A DNA stretch of 37,289 bases from Planctomycetota bacterium (GTDB lineage: Bacteria > Planctomycetota > UBA1135 > UBA2386): the NCBI GenBank assembly GCA_016794565.1, contig JAEUHQ010000064.1:1-37289 (forward strand), given 5' to 3'. The notes under the pieces were generated by a model. That model was not told the origin of the DNA. It worked only from the letters and a program-made list of their open reading frames with translations, and searched no databases. Position 1 is the first letter of the stretch. Each line of letters begins with the position of its first letter. Shown one piece after another: positions 1 to 8,700 of this stretch. The position numbers were made by a program, and so were the translations under genes.

Positions 1-1011
1 CTGACTCCCGGCTATCGCGGCACGCTGCAGATGGGGCCCGGCGCACCGGTGACGCGCGTCGCCGTGAACGCGCTCGGCATGCGCGGCGCGGAGATCGCCG
101 GGAAGACCGCGGGGGAACGTCGCGTGCTCGTGGTCGGCGACTCGCTCGTGTTCGGGTGCGGCGTCGACGACGCCGAGGCGTTGCCGGCGCGTCTCCAGGA
201 GGCGCTGCACGGCAAGGGCGCGAACTGCACCGTCGGCAACGCCGGCATCCCGAGTTTCGGGCCGTCGCACGCGGTCGCCCGGATGGCGCGGCTCGACGCA
301 CCGTTCGGCGCCGACGCGTTCGTCGTGTGCACGTACCTCGGCAACGATCCCCTGGACGAGATGATGCCGTTGCGCACCGTCTACGCCGGTCAACTCGTGC
401 AGGGCGACATCGCGCGCATGCTGCAGACGTCGTGGCGTGCGCGGCTCGCTTACCGTTCGCGCGCCGCGTTGTGGTTCGAGCGCTGGATCCTGTTGAACCA
501 CCCGACGTGGTCGCCGCGGGCGGACGTGCCGTCCGATCCGGAAGAGACGGTGCGCATGCAGGGCATGCCGAAAGGGCCGGCGACGGATGCCGGGCTCTAC
601 CTCGCCGTGATCGACGACACGACTTCGTCGTCCGACGGTGGCCGGCCGGCGATCCCGCGCATCCTCAAGGCCTACCGGGTCGCGCTGCAGCGTGCAAAGG
701 AGATCGCGAACGGGCGCCCGGTTTGGTTCGTGATCCTGCCGACGTCGTGGCACGTGGTCGAGAGCCGGCGCCTGGAGAAGTTGAAGGGGATCGGCTTCGA
801 TCCGGCGAAGTACCAGCGCGGCCTCGGCCAGCGGCGCCTCATGCAGGTCGCGAAGGACCTCGGCATCACGCCGCTCGACGCGACGCCGATCCTCGCCGCG
901 GAAGCGGACCCGCTCGCGTGCTACTTGGCCGACGGCAGCCACCTGTCCGTGCGCGGCAACGAGCGCCTCGCGCGCTGGCTCGCCGACGAGATGGAAGCCG
1001 GACTGCGTTGA
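1..1011 (+). CDS. SGNH/GDSL-family hydrolase (5' end outside window)
   Basis: The reading frame is open from base 1, so the start codon lies upstream; the ATG at 31 is probably internal because the conserved N-terminal strand (VNALGMRG) would then lie almost at the start. An SGNH hydrolase fold is shown by block I (VVGDSLVFGCG), the Gly block (GNAGIPSFGPSH), the Asn block (YLGNDP) and the C-terminal Asp-x-x-His block (DGSHLSVRGNERLA). The nucleophile would be the Ser of GDS, with Asp and His from the last block. Members with this leading vNs-GmRG segment are often envelope-associated esterases or acetyl-polysaccharide enzymes, but the substrate cannot be read here. It ends 49 bp before the convergent glgC stop codon. 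Confidence 0.8.
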   Translation: MTPGYRGTLQMGPGAPVTRVAVNALGMRGAEIAGKTAGERRVLVVGDSLVFGCGVDDAEALPARLQEALHGKGANCTVGNAGIPSFGPSHAVARMARLDAPFGADAFVVCTYLGNDPLDEMMPLRTVYAGQLVQGDIARMLQTSWRARLAYRSRAALWFERWILLNHPTWSPRADVPSDPEETVRMQGMPKGPATDAGLYLAVIDDTTSSSDGGRPAIPRILKAYRVALQRAKEIANGRPVWFVILPTSWHVVESRRLEKLKGIGFDPAKYQRGLGQRRLMQVAKDLGITPLDATPILAAEADPLACYLADGSHLSVRGNERLARWLADEMEAGLR

Positions 1012-1027
1012 CGAGCGCCGTGTGCGA

Positions 1028-1048
1028 GGCCGCGATCGCGCTGCGGCC
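1028..1048. terminator. GC-rich hairpin between convergent genes
   Basis: GGCCGC at 1028-1033 pairs with GCGGCC at 1043-1048 across a 9-nt loop. It sits in the 49-bp gap between the convergent SGNH and glgC stop codons, where a bidirectional terminator would be expected. There is no T tract on either side, so the call rests only on position and stem. Confidence 0.25.
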
Positions 1049-1060
1049 CGCGCCGCGACC

Positions 1061-2299
1061 TCAGCTCCACTTGTGGCCGTGCTCGACGACGACGATGCCC
1101 GTCGGGGACACGGTGAAGCGCTTGCGATCCGCTTCGAGGTCGTAGCCGATCACGGTGCCGTCGGGGACCTTGTTCCACTTGTCGACGATCACGCGCTTCA
1201 GGCGGCAGTGCTTCCCGATCGTCGCGCCGCGCAGCACGATGCACTCGTCGAGCTGGCTGTGTTCTTCGACGCGCACGCGGTTGCTGAGCAGCGTGCGCCG
1301 CACCTTGGCGCCCGACACGACGACACCGGGGCACACGAGCGAGTCCTGCACCTCCGCGCGCCGCCCCTCGCCCGCTTCGGAGAACACGGTCTTCGCCGGC
1401 GGGTCGTTGTGCCACAGCGTGTACGTCGGCCAGTCCTCGTTGTAGAGGTTGAGCTGCGGCTTCACGTTGCAGAGGTCCATGTTGGCGTCGAAGTACGCCT
1501 CGATGGTGCCGACGTCGCGCCAGTACGGGGTCTTCTCGTCGTCGAGCCCGCGGAACATGTGCGCGTGCACAGGGACCTCGTGGATCATGCGCGGGATCAC
1601 GTGGTGGCCGAAGTCGCCGCCCTGGCCCTCGGGCATCGCGTTGTCGGCGCGCAGGCGCTTCACGAGTTCGTTCTTCTCGAACACGTAGATGCCCATCGAC
1701 GCGAGGCAGTGGCCCGGATCGCCGGGGATCTGCGGGGCGTTCTGCTTCGGCTTCTCGACGAATCCCGTAACGCGGCCGCTGGCGTCGATCTGCAGGATGC
1801 CGAAGCCGAACGCCTCCTCCGCCTTGATGCGCACCGCTCCGATGGTCAGCGCCGCGCCGTTCTCGACGTGCTCGCGCAGCATGTTGCGGTAGTCCATCTG
1901 GTAGATGTGGTCGCCGGAGAGCACGACGACGTTCGGCGGATCCCAGTCGGAGATCGTGTCGAGGTTGTGGAAGATCGCGTCCGCCGTGCCGCGGTACCAC
2001 TTGCCGACGGAGACGTGGTGCGGCGGGCTGCACGTGATCCACTGCTCGAGACGGCGCGGCAGGAAGTTCCAGCCGAAGCGGATGTGCTCCTCGAGCGAAC
2101 GCGCCTGGTACTGCGTCAGCAGGTGGATGCGGCGCAGGCCGGAGTGGATGCAGTTCGACAGCGTGAAGTCGATGATCCGGTAGCAGCCGCCGAACGGCAC
2201 CGCTGGCTTCGCGCGGTTCAGGGTCAGCGGCTTCAGCCGGCTGCCTTCTCCGCCAGCGAGAACGAAGACGAGAGTGTTCTTGAGGTCGAGCGTGGCCAT
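1061..2299 (-). CDS. glgC: glucose-1-phosphate adenylyltransferase (ADP-glucose pyrophosphorylase)
   Basis: Makes ADP-glucose and pyrophosphate from ATP and glucose-1-phosphate, the committed step of bacterial glycogen synthesis; cytosolic. From the ATG at 2299 the protein is 412 aa, close to the usual ~420. Visible motifs: the nucleotide-binding loop LAGGEGSRLKPLT at residues 14-26, KPAVPFGG, the sugar-phosphate block GDHIYQMDYRNML, the GFVEKPK lysine motif, GGDFGHHVIPRM and YWRDVGTIEAYFDAN, followed by the C-terminal left-handed beta-helix typical of the family. The frame is open further upstream to a candidate start at 2506, but that extension has Arg/Ala-rich non-family composition and would overlap the divergent debranching gene, so the MATLDL start is preferred. 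No clear Shine-Dalgarno is seen. It diverges from the glucan genes starting at 2476, consistent with shared control. Confidence 0.96.
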   Translation of the reverse strand: MATLDLKNTLVFVLAGGEGSRLKPLTLNRAKPAVPFGGCYRIIDFTLSNCIHSGLRRIHLLTQYQARSLEEHIRFGWNFLPRRLEQWITCSPPHHVSVGKWYRGTADAIFHNLDTISDWDPPNVVVLSGDHIYQMDYRNMLREHVENGAALTIGAVRIKAEEAFGFGILQIDASGRVTGFVEKPKQNAPQIPGDPGHCLASMGIYVFEKNELVKRLRADNAMPEGQGGDFGHHVIPRMIHEVPVHAHMFRGLDDEKTPYWRDVGTIEAYFDANMDLCNVKPQLNLYNEDWPTYTLWHNDPPAKTVFSEAGEGRRAEVQDSLVCPGVVVSGAKVRRTLLSNRVRVEEHSQLDECIVLRGATIGKHCRLKRVIVDKWNKVPDGTVIGYDLEADRKRFTVSPTGIVVVEHGHKWS

Positions 2300-2475
2300 G
2301 GCGATGGCGGATCGCAGAGCGCGCCTGCGATTCCTGAAGGATGCAGCGCGCACGCCGCGAGCGACAGACCCAGTCCTCGAATCGGGCGCGCGAAATCGGA
2401 GCGCTTTGGAACGTTGATACCGGAGCAAGGCGACGTAGGCTCGTGCGCTTCCTCGCGCGTCCGGTCTCGCTCCGA
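2300..2475. promoter_or_regulatory. divergent promoter region of the glucan locus
   Basis: This 176-bp non-coding interval separates the divergent starts of glgC and the debranching enzyme gene and must contain promoters for both. I see no convincing -35/-10 pair. A TAGGCT hexamer at 2436-2441 on the plus strand and GGAACG near 2408-2413 are possible elements only. Confidence 0.35.
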
Positions 2476-4497
2476 ATGGCATCTGCCAAGTCTCCCGCTG
2501 GTCCACCCGCCGATCGGGGCCAGCCTCCGCGCGGTCCCACGACCGATCCGTCCGCCGAGTGGCTGCTCACCGATGGCGCCGGCGGCTACGCGTGCGGCAC
2601 CGCTGCAGACCTGCCGACGCGCCGCTACCACGGCCTCTGGGTCGCGCGGGCCGAGGGCAGTGCGCAGCGATGGTCGGTGGTGGCCGGCCTCGACGAACGC
2701 ATCGCCGACGAAGCGCAGGGCACGATCCTGATGCACGCGCACTGGGCGTCGCTGCCCGAGGCCTCGCCGCCCGCTGCCGACGTCACCTTCGAGCACCGGC
2801 CGCTCCCGCGCTGGAGGTTCCGCGCGGGTGCGCACGTCGTCGAACGCACGGTCGCGCTGCGGCAGACCAGCGACGACCACGATCCCGCGCTCCTGGTGCG
2901 TTGGACGAACGCGGGGCGCCGGCCGTTGCGACTCCTCGTGCGACCCCTGCTCGGCTGGTGCAACGCCGACCACCTGCCGCGCGCCGACGATCGCTTCGAC
3001 GCGACCGTGCATTCGCGTGGTGCGAGCTGGGGGATCCGGCCGAACGAGGCGCTGCCGATGCTGTGGCTGTCGGTGGACGGCGTCGCGGCCTTCCGCGGCG
3101 AGTCCGCGTGGTATCGCGGCTTCCTCTTCGCGACCGATCGCGACCGCGGCTACGACCACGTCGGCGACCGGTGGAGCCCCGGTGTGCTCGAGGTCGACCT
3201 CGCGCCTGGGCAGAGTGCGACGGCGGCGTTCGCGTTCGCCGATCCGTGCGGGGATCCCACGAGCGACTTCGCGGTGGCGGCAGCTGCCGCGGACGCGGCG
3301 TTCGTGGCGTCGCAACGAACGAAGGACTCGCTGCGCGCGCGCCTGGCGCTCGGCGCCGACGACTTCCTCTACCGCGCGGTCGCCGGTCGTCGCGGCGTGC
3401 TCGCCGGCTTCCCGTGGTTCGGCGAGTGGGGGCGCGACGTGTTCGTGTCGCTGCCGGGGCTCACGCTCGCGCGGGGCCGCCTCGCCGAATGCGCGCTCGT
3501 GCTCGGCGGCGCGCTGCCGTTCCTGCGGGGCGGGCTCCTGCCGAACGTGTACGGCGCGTCGATCGACGACAGCCACTACGGCAGCTGCGACGCAGCGCTG
3601 TGGTTCGCGCTGGCCGTCGTCCGCTACGCCGCCGCCGGCGGCGACGAGGCGCGCATCAAGGGCGAGTATCTGCCCGCGCTCCGTTCCATTGCGGATGCCT
3701 ACATGAAGGGAACGGGCCTCGGCCTCGCGGTCGATGGCGAAGGCCTCCTGCGCGCGGGTCGGCCGGACCTCAATGCGACGTGGATGGACGCGCGCACGAG
3801 CCGCGGCCCGGTGACGCCGCGCGACGGACTGCCGGTGGAGATCCAGGCGCTGTGGTACTCGCTGCTCGCGTTCCTCGTCGAGCGCGGCGAAGCACGCTTC
3901 GCGGCGGCCCGCGACCGCTGCGGTGCCATGTTCGTGCAGGCGTTCTGGCTCGCGGAGGGCGAGTACCTGGCGGACCGCGTGCGGAACGGCGCGCCGGACC
4001 GCACCGTGCGGCCGAACATGGTCGTCGCCGCGGCGCTGCCGCACTCGCCGCTGTCGACCGCGCAGCGAGCCGGCGTCGTCGGCAAGGCGCGCGCCGAACT
4101 GCTCACCCCGCGCGGACTGCGCACGCTGTCGCCGCGTGATCCTGCGTACCGGCCGCGCTACGAGGGCGGCGTCGAGCAGCGCGACGGCAGCTACCACCAG
4201 GGCACGGTCTGGCCGTGGCTCGGCGGGTTCTTCGTCGAAGCGTCGCTCCGGGCGGCGGCGAAGACGCAGCAGGCCGATGTGCGCGCCGAACTGCGTTCGT
4301 GGCTCGACGGGTTCCTGCCCGAACTCGATCGCGCCGGCCTGGACCACGTGAGCGAGGTCTTCGACGGCGACGCACCGCATCGGCCCGGCGGCACGTTCGC
4401 GCAGGCCTGGAACACCGGCGAACTGTTGCGTGCCCTCGCGATGCTCGACGCGCCAGCGGCGGCTGTCGCGACGCGCCGATCCGGGGAGACGGCGTGA
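2476..4497 (+). CDS. glycogen debranching enzyme, amylo-alpha-1,6-glucosidase type (GH133)
   Basis: Predicted to hydrolyse alpha-1,6 branch stubs in glycogen; cytosolic. The 673-aa product begins with the archaeal/bacterial-type GDE N-terminal domain (EWLLTDGAGGYACG from residue 28, then RRYHGLWVAR). The (alpha/alpha)6 catalytic domain shows GEWGRD at 316-321, a DAALWFAL block, TWMDAR around 435-440 and YHQGTVWPW from 573, all typical of GDE_C. The start chosen is the ATG at 2476 (MASAKS); upstream sequence in the same frame is Arg-rich and lacks family character. The stop codon overlaps the GTG start of the next gene (GTGA), suggesting translational coupling. It lacks the 4-alpha-glucanotransferase half of eukaryotic debranchers, which may be supplied by GH57 or another enzyme. 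Confidence 0.93.
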   Translation: MASAKSPAGPPADRGQPPRGPTTDPSAEWLLTDGAGGYACGTAADLPTRRYHGLWVARAEGSAQRWSVVAGLDERIADEAQGTILMHAHWASLPEASPPAADVTFEHRPLPRWRFRAGAHVVERTVALRQTSDDHDPALLVRWTNAGRRPLRLLVRPLLGWCNADHLPRADDRFDATVHSRGASWGIRPNEALPMLWLSVDGVAAFRGESAWYRGFLFATDRDRGYDHVGDRWSPGVLEVDLAPGQSATAAFAFADPCGDPTSDFAVAAAAADAAFVASQRTKDSLRARLALGADDFLYRAVAGRRGVLAGFPWFGEWGRDVFVSLPGLTLARGRLAECALVLGGALPFLRGGLLPNVYGASIDDSHYGSCDAALWFALAVVRYAAAGGDEARIKGEYLPALRSIADAYMKGTGLGLAVDGEGLLRAGRPDLNATWMDARTSRGPVTPRDGLPVEIQALWYSLLAFLVERGEARFAAARDRCGAMFVQAFWLAEGEYLADRVRNGAPDRTVRPNMVVAAALPHSPLSTAQRAGVVGKARAELLTPRGLRTLSPRDPAYRPRYEGGVEQRDGSYHQGTVWPWLGGFFVEASLRAAAKTQQADVRAELRSWLDGFLPELDRAGLDHVSEVFDGDAPHRPGGTFAQAWNTGELLRALAMLDAPAAAVATRRSGETA

Positions 4498-5699
4498 TCG
4501 ACGTCGTCTTCTACTTCCAGGTCCACCAGCCGTACCGGCTGCGCAAGTGGAAGCCCGGCGACCGCATCAAGAAGCTCGACTACTTCGACACGGGCCTGAA
4601 CCGCCTCGTCGCCGAACGCGTCGCCGAGCGCTGCTATCTGCCGATGAACAAGCTGCTGCTGTCGGCGATCGACCGCACCGACGGGCAGTTCCGCTGCGCG
4701 TTCTCGCTGTCGGGCACGGTGATCCGCCAGCTCCGCGACTGGGTGCCCGATGCGCTCGATTCGTTCGTGCAGCTCGCGGAGACCGGCAACGTCGAGTTCC
4801 TGTGCGAGACGAGCCAGCACAGCCTCGCGGCGGTGATCGACCTCGACGAGTTCGCCGACCAGGTCGAGATCCAGCGGGACACCGTGACGGACCTCTTCGG
4901 CGAGCCGACGTCGTTCCGCGATACCGAACTGATCCTCGACAACACGATCTGCAAGAAGGTCGAGGACCTCGGTTTCGAGTGCATGCTCGGCGAGGGGGCG
5001 GACCGCCTGCTCGGCTGGCGCAGCCCGCAAGTGCCCTACCGACCGAAGGGCTGCGATCGACTCAAGCTGCTGCTGCGCAGCTACTCGCTCTCCGACGACA
5101 TCGCGTTCCGCTTCTCGAATCGGAAGTGGCCTTCGTACCCGCTGTTTGCCGATACCTACGCGGGCTGGTTGCACGACGTCCCGCCGCCGGCGCAGTTCAT
5201 CGGACTCTTCATGGACTACGAGACCTTCGGCGAGCACCAGGGCGAGCAGACCGGGATCCTCGAGTTCATGCGCAACCTGCCCGACCACGTGCTGAGCGAC
5301 CCGACGTTCCGCTTCCGGACGCCGGCGCAGGTCGCCGCCGAACGCGAGGCCGTGACCGAACTCGACATCGCGACGCCGGTGTCGTGGGCCGACGTCGAAC
5401 GCAACCTCTCCGCGTGGCTCGGCAACCCGATGCAGGTCGCGGCGCACCAGGCGATCCACGCCTTGCGCCCGGCGGTGCTCGCAGTGGCCGAGAAGCGCCC
5501 CGACCTGCTCGACGTGTGGCGGCAGTTCACGACGTCGGACCACGTCTACTACGCCGCGACGAAGCACCACAGCGACGCCGAGGTGCACGAGTACTTCAGT
5601 CCCTACGATTCGCCGTACGCGGCGTTCGTGACCTTGATGACCGCCTTGGACGATCTGCGCGTGCAGGTCGAGAAGGCGACCCCGAAGCAGAAGAAGTGA
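4494..5699 (+). CDS. glycoside hydrolase family 57, alpha-amylase-like
   Basis: GH57 enzymes act on alpha-glucans as amylases, 4-alpha-glucanotransferases or branching enzymes by a retaining mechanism. Starting at the GTG at 4494 (4-bp overlap with the previous stop), the protein is 401 aa. Conserved regions: HQP at 11-13, the VEFLCETSQHSL block near 100-111, FRDTELI with Glu145 as predicted nucleophile, and MDYETFGEHQ with Asp241 as predicted acid/base. The order and spacing match the archaeal MJ1611-type group better than GH57 branching enzymes, which are longer and carry a DUF1957 domain. It has no signal peptide, so it acts in the cytosol. The gene ends 2 bp before the next start and is clearly part of the glucan operon. 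The exact bond specificity is not readable. Confidence 0.92.
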   Translation: MIDVVFYFQVHQPYRLRKWKPGDRIKKLDYFDTGLNRLVAERVAERCYLPMNKLLLSAIDRTDGQFRCAFSLSGTVIRQLRDWVPDALDSFVQLAETGNVEFLCETSQHSLAAVIDLDEFADQVEIQRDTVTDLFGEPTSFRDTELILDNTICKKVEDLGFECMLGEGADRLLGWRSPQVPYRPKGCDRLKLLLRSYSLSDDIAFRFSNRKWPSYPLFADTYAGWLHDVPPPAQFIGLFMDYETFGEHQGEQTGILEFMRNLPDHVLSDPTFRFRTPAQVAAEREAVTELDIATPVSWADVERNLSAWLGNPMQVAAHQAIHALRPAVLAVAEKRPDLLDVWRQFTTSDHVYYAATKHHSDAEVHEYFSPYDSPYAAFVTLMTALDDLRVQVEKATPKQKK

Positions 5700-5701
5700 T
5701 C

Positions 5702-8700
5702 ATGCCGGATCGTTCGTTCCAACTCTTCGAGATCAGCTGGGAGGTCTGCAACAAGGTCGGCGGCATCCACACGGTGCTGTCGAGCAAGGCTGTGACCGCG
5801 GTCGAGCGCTTCGGCGACGACTACATCACCGTGGGTCCCCAGCTCCTCACCGGCACGGGCCAGCAGCCGCCGTTCGACGAGGAGCCCGGCTTCGAGGAGT
5901 TCGCCCAGAGCTGCCGTCAGCTCGGTGTACCGGTGCGCATCGGGCGCTGGCGCATTCCCGGTCGGCCACGCTGCATCCTCGTCGGCTTCTCCGGCCTCTA
6001 CGAGCAGAAGAACGGCATCCTGTCGGGACTCTGGGAACGGCACAAGGTCGACTCGATCGCCGGTGACTGGGACTACGTCGAGCCCGTGCTCTTCGCGACC
6101 GCGGCGGGCATGGTGATCGAGCGGTGGTGGGAGGAGTTCCTCGCACCGTTCCACCGCCGCGCCGTCGTGCAGGCGCACGAGTGGATGACGGGTGCTTCGC
6201 TGCTGTACCTGCAGGATCGCATTCCCAGCATCGGCACGGTGTTCACGACGCACGCGACGATGCTCGGTCGCGCGATGGCATCGCTCGGCATCACAGCGGA
6301 CCCGAATGCGCCCGACCACGGGCTCGGGGGCAAGAGCGTCGAAGAGCTCGCGCGTCAGCACGGCGTGCAGGCCAAGCACTCGCTCGAAGGCGTGTGCGCG
6401 CGCAAAGCGGACGTGTTCACGACCGTGAGTTCGATCACCGCCGCGGAGGCCGAGCTGCTGCACCAGCGCAAGGTCGACCCGCTGTTGCCGAACGGCATCG
6501 ACATCTCGGTCGTCGACGAACTCGCGTCCGGTGATCGCGCCGCGATCCGAGCCGACCTCGCGCGGGTCGCTCGCGCGATGCTCGGCGAGGACGTCGACGA
6601 CGCGGCGTTCGTGGCGCTCGCCGGGCGCTACGAGTTCCACAACAAGGGCATCGAGCTGTTGCTCGACGCGATGGCGCAGATGCAGAACAGCAAGGGGCGC
6701 CGCCTCGTCGCGTTCCTGCTCGTGCCGGCCGGCAACTCCGGCATGCGCGCCGAACTCATCGACCGCCTCGCGGGCGGTCCCGCGAACGGACCGATCGGGC
6801 TCTGCACGCACAACCTCTTCGACGAGGAGCACGATCCGGTGTTCGCGCACTGCAAACGGCTCGGTCTCGACAACCGGCTCGGCAGCCGCATGAAGGTCGT
6901 GCAGATCCCGATCTACCTGCGCCCCGACGACGGCCTGTTCGGGCGCGAGTACGAGGCGGTGCTCTCGGCGATGGACCTCGGCGCCTACCCTTCGTACTAC
7001 GAGCCCTGGGGCTACACGCCGCAGGAGGCTCTTGCGGTCGGTGTGCCGACCGTGACGACCGATCTCGCCGGCTTCGGCCGCTGGGCCGTGGGTGCGGGCC
7101 TCGGTCCCTCGGACGGCATCACGGTGCTGAAGCGCGAACGTGTGCCGTACCGCGACGTGATCACGTCGCTCGTCGACGCCATGGAGGGCTTCCTCGATTC
7201 CCGCGGGGATCGCGACCAGATGCGCGCCCGTTGTCGCGCGGCGGCCGGCCGCACCGCGTGGAAGGACCTCTTCGCGCACTACCAGGCTGCGTACCAGAAG
7301 GCGATCGCCGCGGTCCAGCAGCGCAGCACGACCGGCGTCGTGCAGTTCCGTCTGCCGCGCCGCGCGCTGCCGTCGCCGGGCTCGGGCACCACGCCGCGCC
7401 TCACGCAGTTCGAAGCGTCGGCGACACTGCCGCAGAGCCTGCGTGGGCTCGAGCGCCTCGCGCGCAACTTCTGGTGGGTGTGGAACGGCGGCGTGCGCGG
7501 GCTCTTCGAAGACCTCGCGCCAGGCTTCCGCAAGTGCGGGGAGAACCCGGTCGCGTTCCTCCAGAGCGTCGGACTCGAAGCGCTGGAGACGAAGGCGAAG
7601 GATCACGAGTACCTGCGGCGCCTGCAGGCCGTGTGCAAACGCTTCGACGACTACATGGCGTCGGCGCAGAACACGCTGCCCGTGCGTACCGGCGGCGGCG
7701 GTCCGGCGCTGTCGCCGCAGCATCCGATCGCGTACTTCTCCGCCGAGTTCGGTGTGCACCACTCGCTGCCGATCTACAGCGGCGGTCTCGGCATCCTCGC
7801 GGGCGACCACCTGAAGTCGGCGAGCGATCTCGCCGTGCCGCTCGTGGCGGTTGGCCTGTTCTATCGCTTCGGCTACATGAGCCAGCAGGTGTCGAGCGAC
7901 GGTCAGCAGATCGCGGTCGACAAGGAGAATCGGCCGCAGAAGCTGGCGGTCGAGGTCGTGCGTACGGCGGACGGCCGGCCGCTCGAGGTCTCGGTGCCGT
8001 TGCCCGGGCGCGAAGTGTTCCTGCGTGCGTGGCGCGCGATGGTCGGCCGCGTGCCGATGTATCTGCTCGACGCGAATCTCGCGCAGAACCGCCCCGAGGA
8101 CCGCGACATCACGCGCAATCTCTACGGTGGCGACCCCGAGATGCGCATCCAGCAGGAGATCGTGCTCGGCCGCGGCGGTGTGCGCCTGCTGCGCGCGATC
8201 GGCGTGCGCCCGGCGGTCTACCACATGAACGAGGGCCACGCGGCCTTCCTGACCCTCGAACGTACGAGCCGGCTCGTCGGCGGCGAGGGCCTGCCGTTCG
8301 ACGCGGCGCGCGAGTACGTCGCACAGACGACGCTGTTCACGACGCACACTCCGGTGCCGGCCGGTCACGACCGCTTCGGCGAGGACCTGATGCGCCGCTA
8401 CTTCGGCGACGCCGAGACGTGGGTCGGCCTGCCGTGGGATCGCTTCATGGCGCTCGGCCAGGCGAGCGGCGGCTCGAGCGAGTTCAACATGACGTACCTG
8501 GCGATGAACTTCGCCAACTACGTGAACGGCGTGAGCAAGATGCACGGCATCGCGTCGCAGAAGCTGCTGCACGCGTTCTGGCCGGGCCTCTTGCAGAGCG
8601 AGGTGCCGGTGAAGTCCGTGACGAACGGTGTGCACCTCGCCACGTGGGCGCACCCCGGCATCACGCGCCTCCTGCGCAGCGACGACGACACGGTGCGGCC

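Noticed and set aside
4494..5699. GH57 as a 1,4-alpha-glucan branching enzyme
   Set aside because: At 401 aa it lacks the extra C-terminal DUF1957 region, and its motifs follow the amylase-like group; branching activity cannot be excluded but is not favoured.
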